Source: an uncultured Chlamydiae bacterium | GTDB taxonomy: Bacteria > Chlamydiota > Chlamydiia > Chlamydiales > CALBHK01 | Reading direction: 5' to 3' | Length of the DNA: 7,370 bases | NCBI GenBank assembly: GCA_937894565.1 | Contig: CALBHK010000323.1 | Coordinates: 1-7,370, forward strand | Part shown: one piece after another, positions 7,324 to 7,370 of the stretch | How positions within the stretch are numbered: the stretch's first letter is position 1 | Layout: each line of letters opens with the position of its first letter | Program-made: the position numbers and the translations under genes | Notes under the pieces: model-generated | The model's input: only the letters and a program-made list of their open reading frames with translations | What the model was told of the DNA's origin: nothing | Database searches by the model: none

Positions 7324-7370
7324 TCATACCACTCCAAAGACCATATTGGGATTAAATTGAAAGCTCTTGC
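7324..7370 (-). CDS. Possible C-terminal end of a minus-strand gene entering from the right
   Basis: One minus-strand frame reads KSFQFNPNMVFGVV and then TGA at 7326-7324. The stop lies 30 nt before the hairpin, whose T-tract faces this direction. The alternating polar/hydrophobic pattern would suit a final beta strand, for instance of a beta-barrel protein, but 14 residues are too few to assign a family. Another minus frame stops at once (QELSI then TAA) and the third stays open through the hairpin. The call rests on the orientation of the terminator and is weak. Confidence 0.3.
   Translation of the reverse strand, partial: KSFQFNPNMVFGVV

Overview
The window comes from an AT-leaning bacterial chromosome, most likely a member of the Chlamydiae and probably one of the environmental amoeba-associated lineages. 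The main evidence is the sigma factor gene. Its conserved regions, and also its usually variable N-terminal and non-conserved segments, match my memory of chlamydial sigma66, while the gene next to it (a DinG helicase) is not what I recall beside rpoD in Chlamydia trachomatis. This assignment rests on recognition and not on a database search.

Layout from left to right: (1) bases 2-1621, plus strand, hold the 3' part of a large protein of unknown overall function that ends in an FKBP-like domain; its true start lies outside the window. (2) Bases 1616-3280, minus strand, hold a complete YbaL/Kef-type (CPA2) cation:proton antiporter with a C-terminal RCK/TrkA-N nucleotide-binding domain. Genes 1 and 2 converge and overlap by 6 bp at their stop codons. 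(3) A divergent gap of 119 bp (3281-3399) carries a good promoter candidate for rpoD and a weaker one for the antiporter. (4) Bases 3400-5064, plus strand, hold rpoD, the primary sigma factor. (5) Bases 5066-7252, plus strand, hold dinG, an iron-sulfur XPD-like DNA helicase that starts 1 nt after the rpoD stop. (6) Bases 7253-7370 hold a strong hairpin usable as a two-way terminator, a second small inverted repeat, and possibly the last codons of a minus-strand gene entering from the right.

rpoD and dinG form one probable transcription unit, joining transcription initiation with a genome-maintenance helicase. The antiporter is read away from it, and the FKBP-like gene belongs to a different unit to the left. 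There are no RNA genes, insertion sequences, CRISPR arrays or phage genes. The window looks like ordinary core chromosome. The less ordinary points are the FKBP-like gene with its altered active site, the rpoD-dinG coupling, and the structured region after dinG. I see no convincing new multi-gene system.
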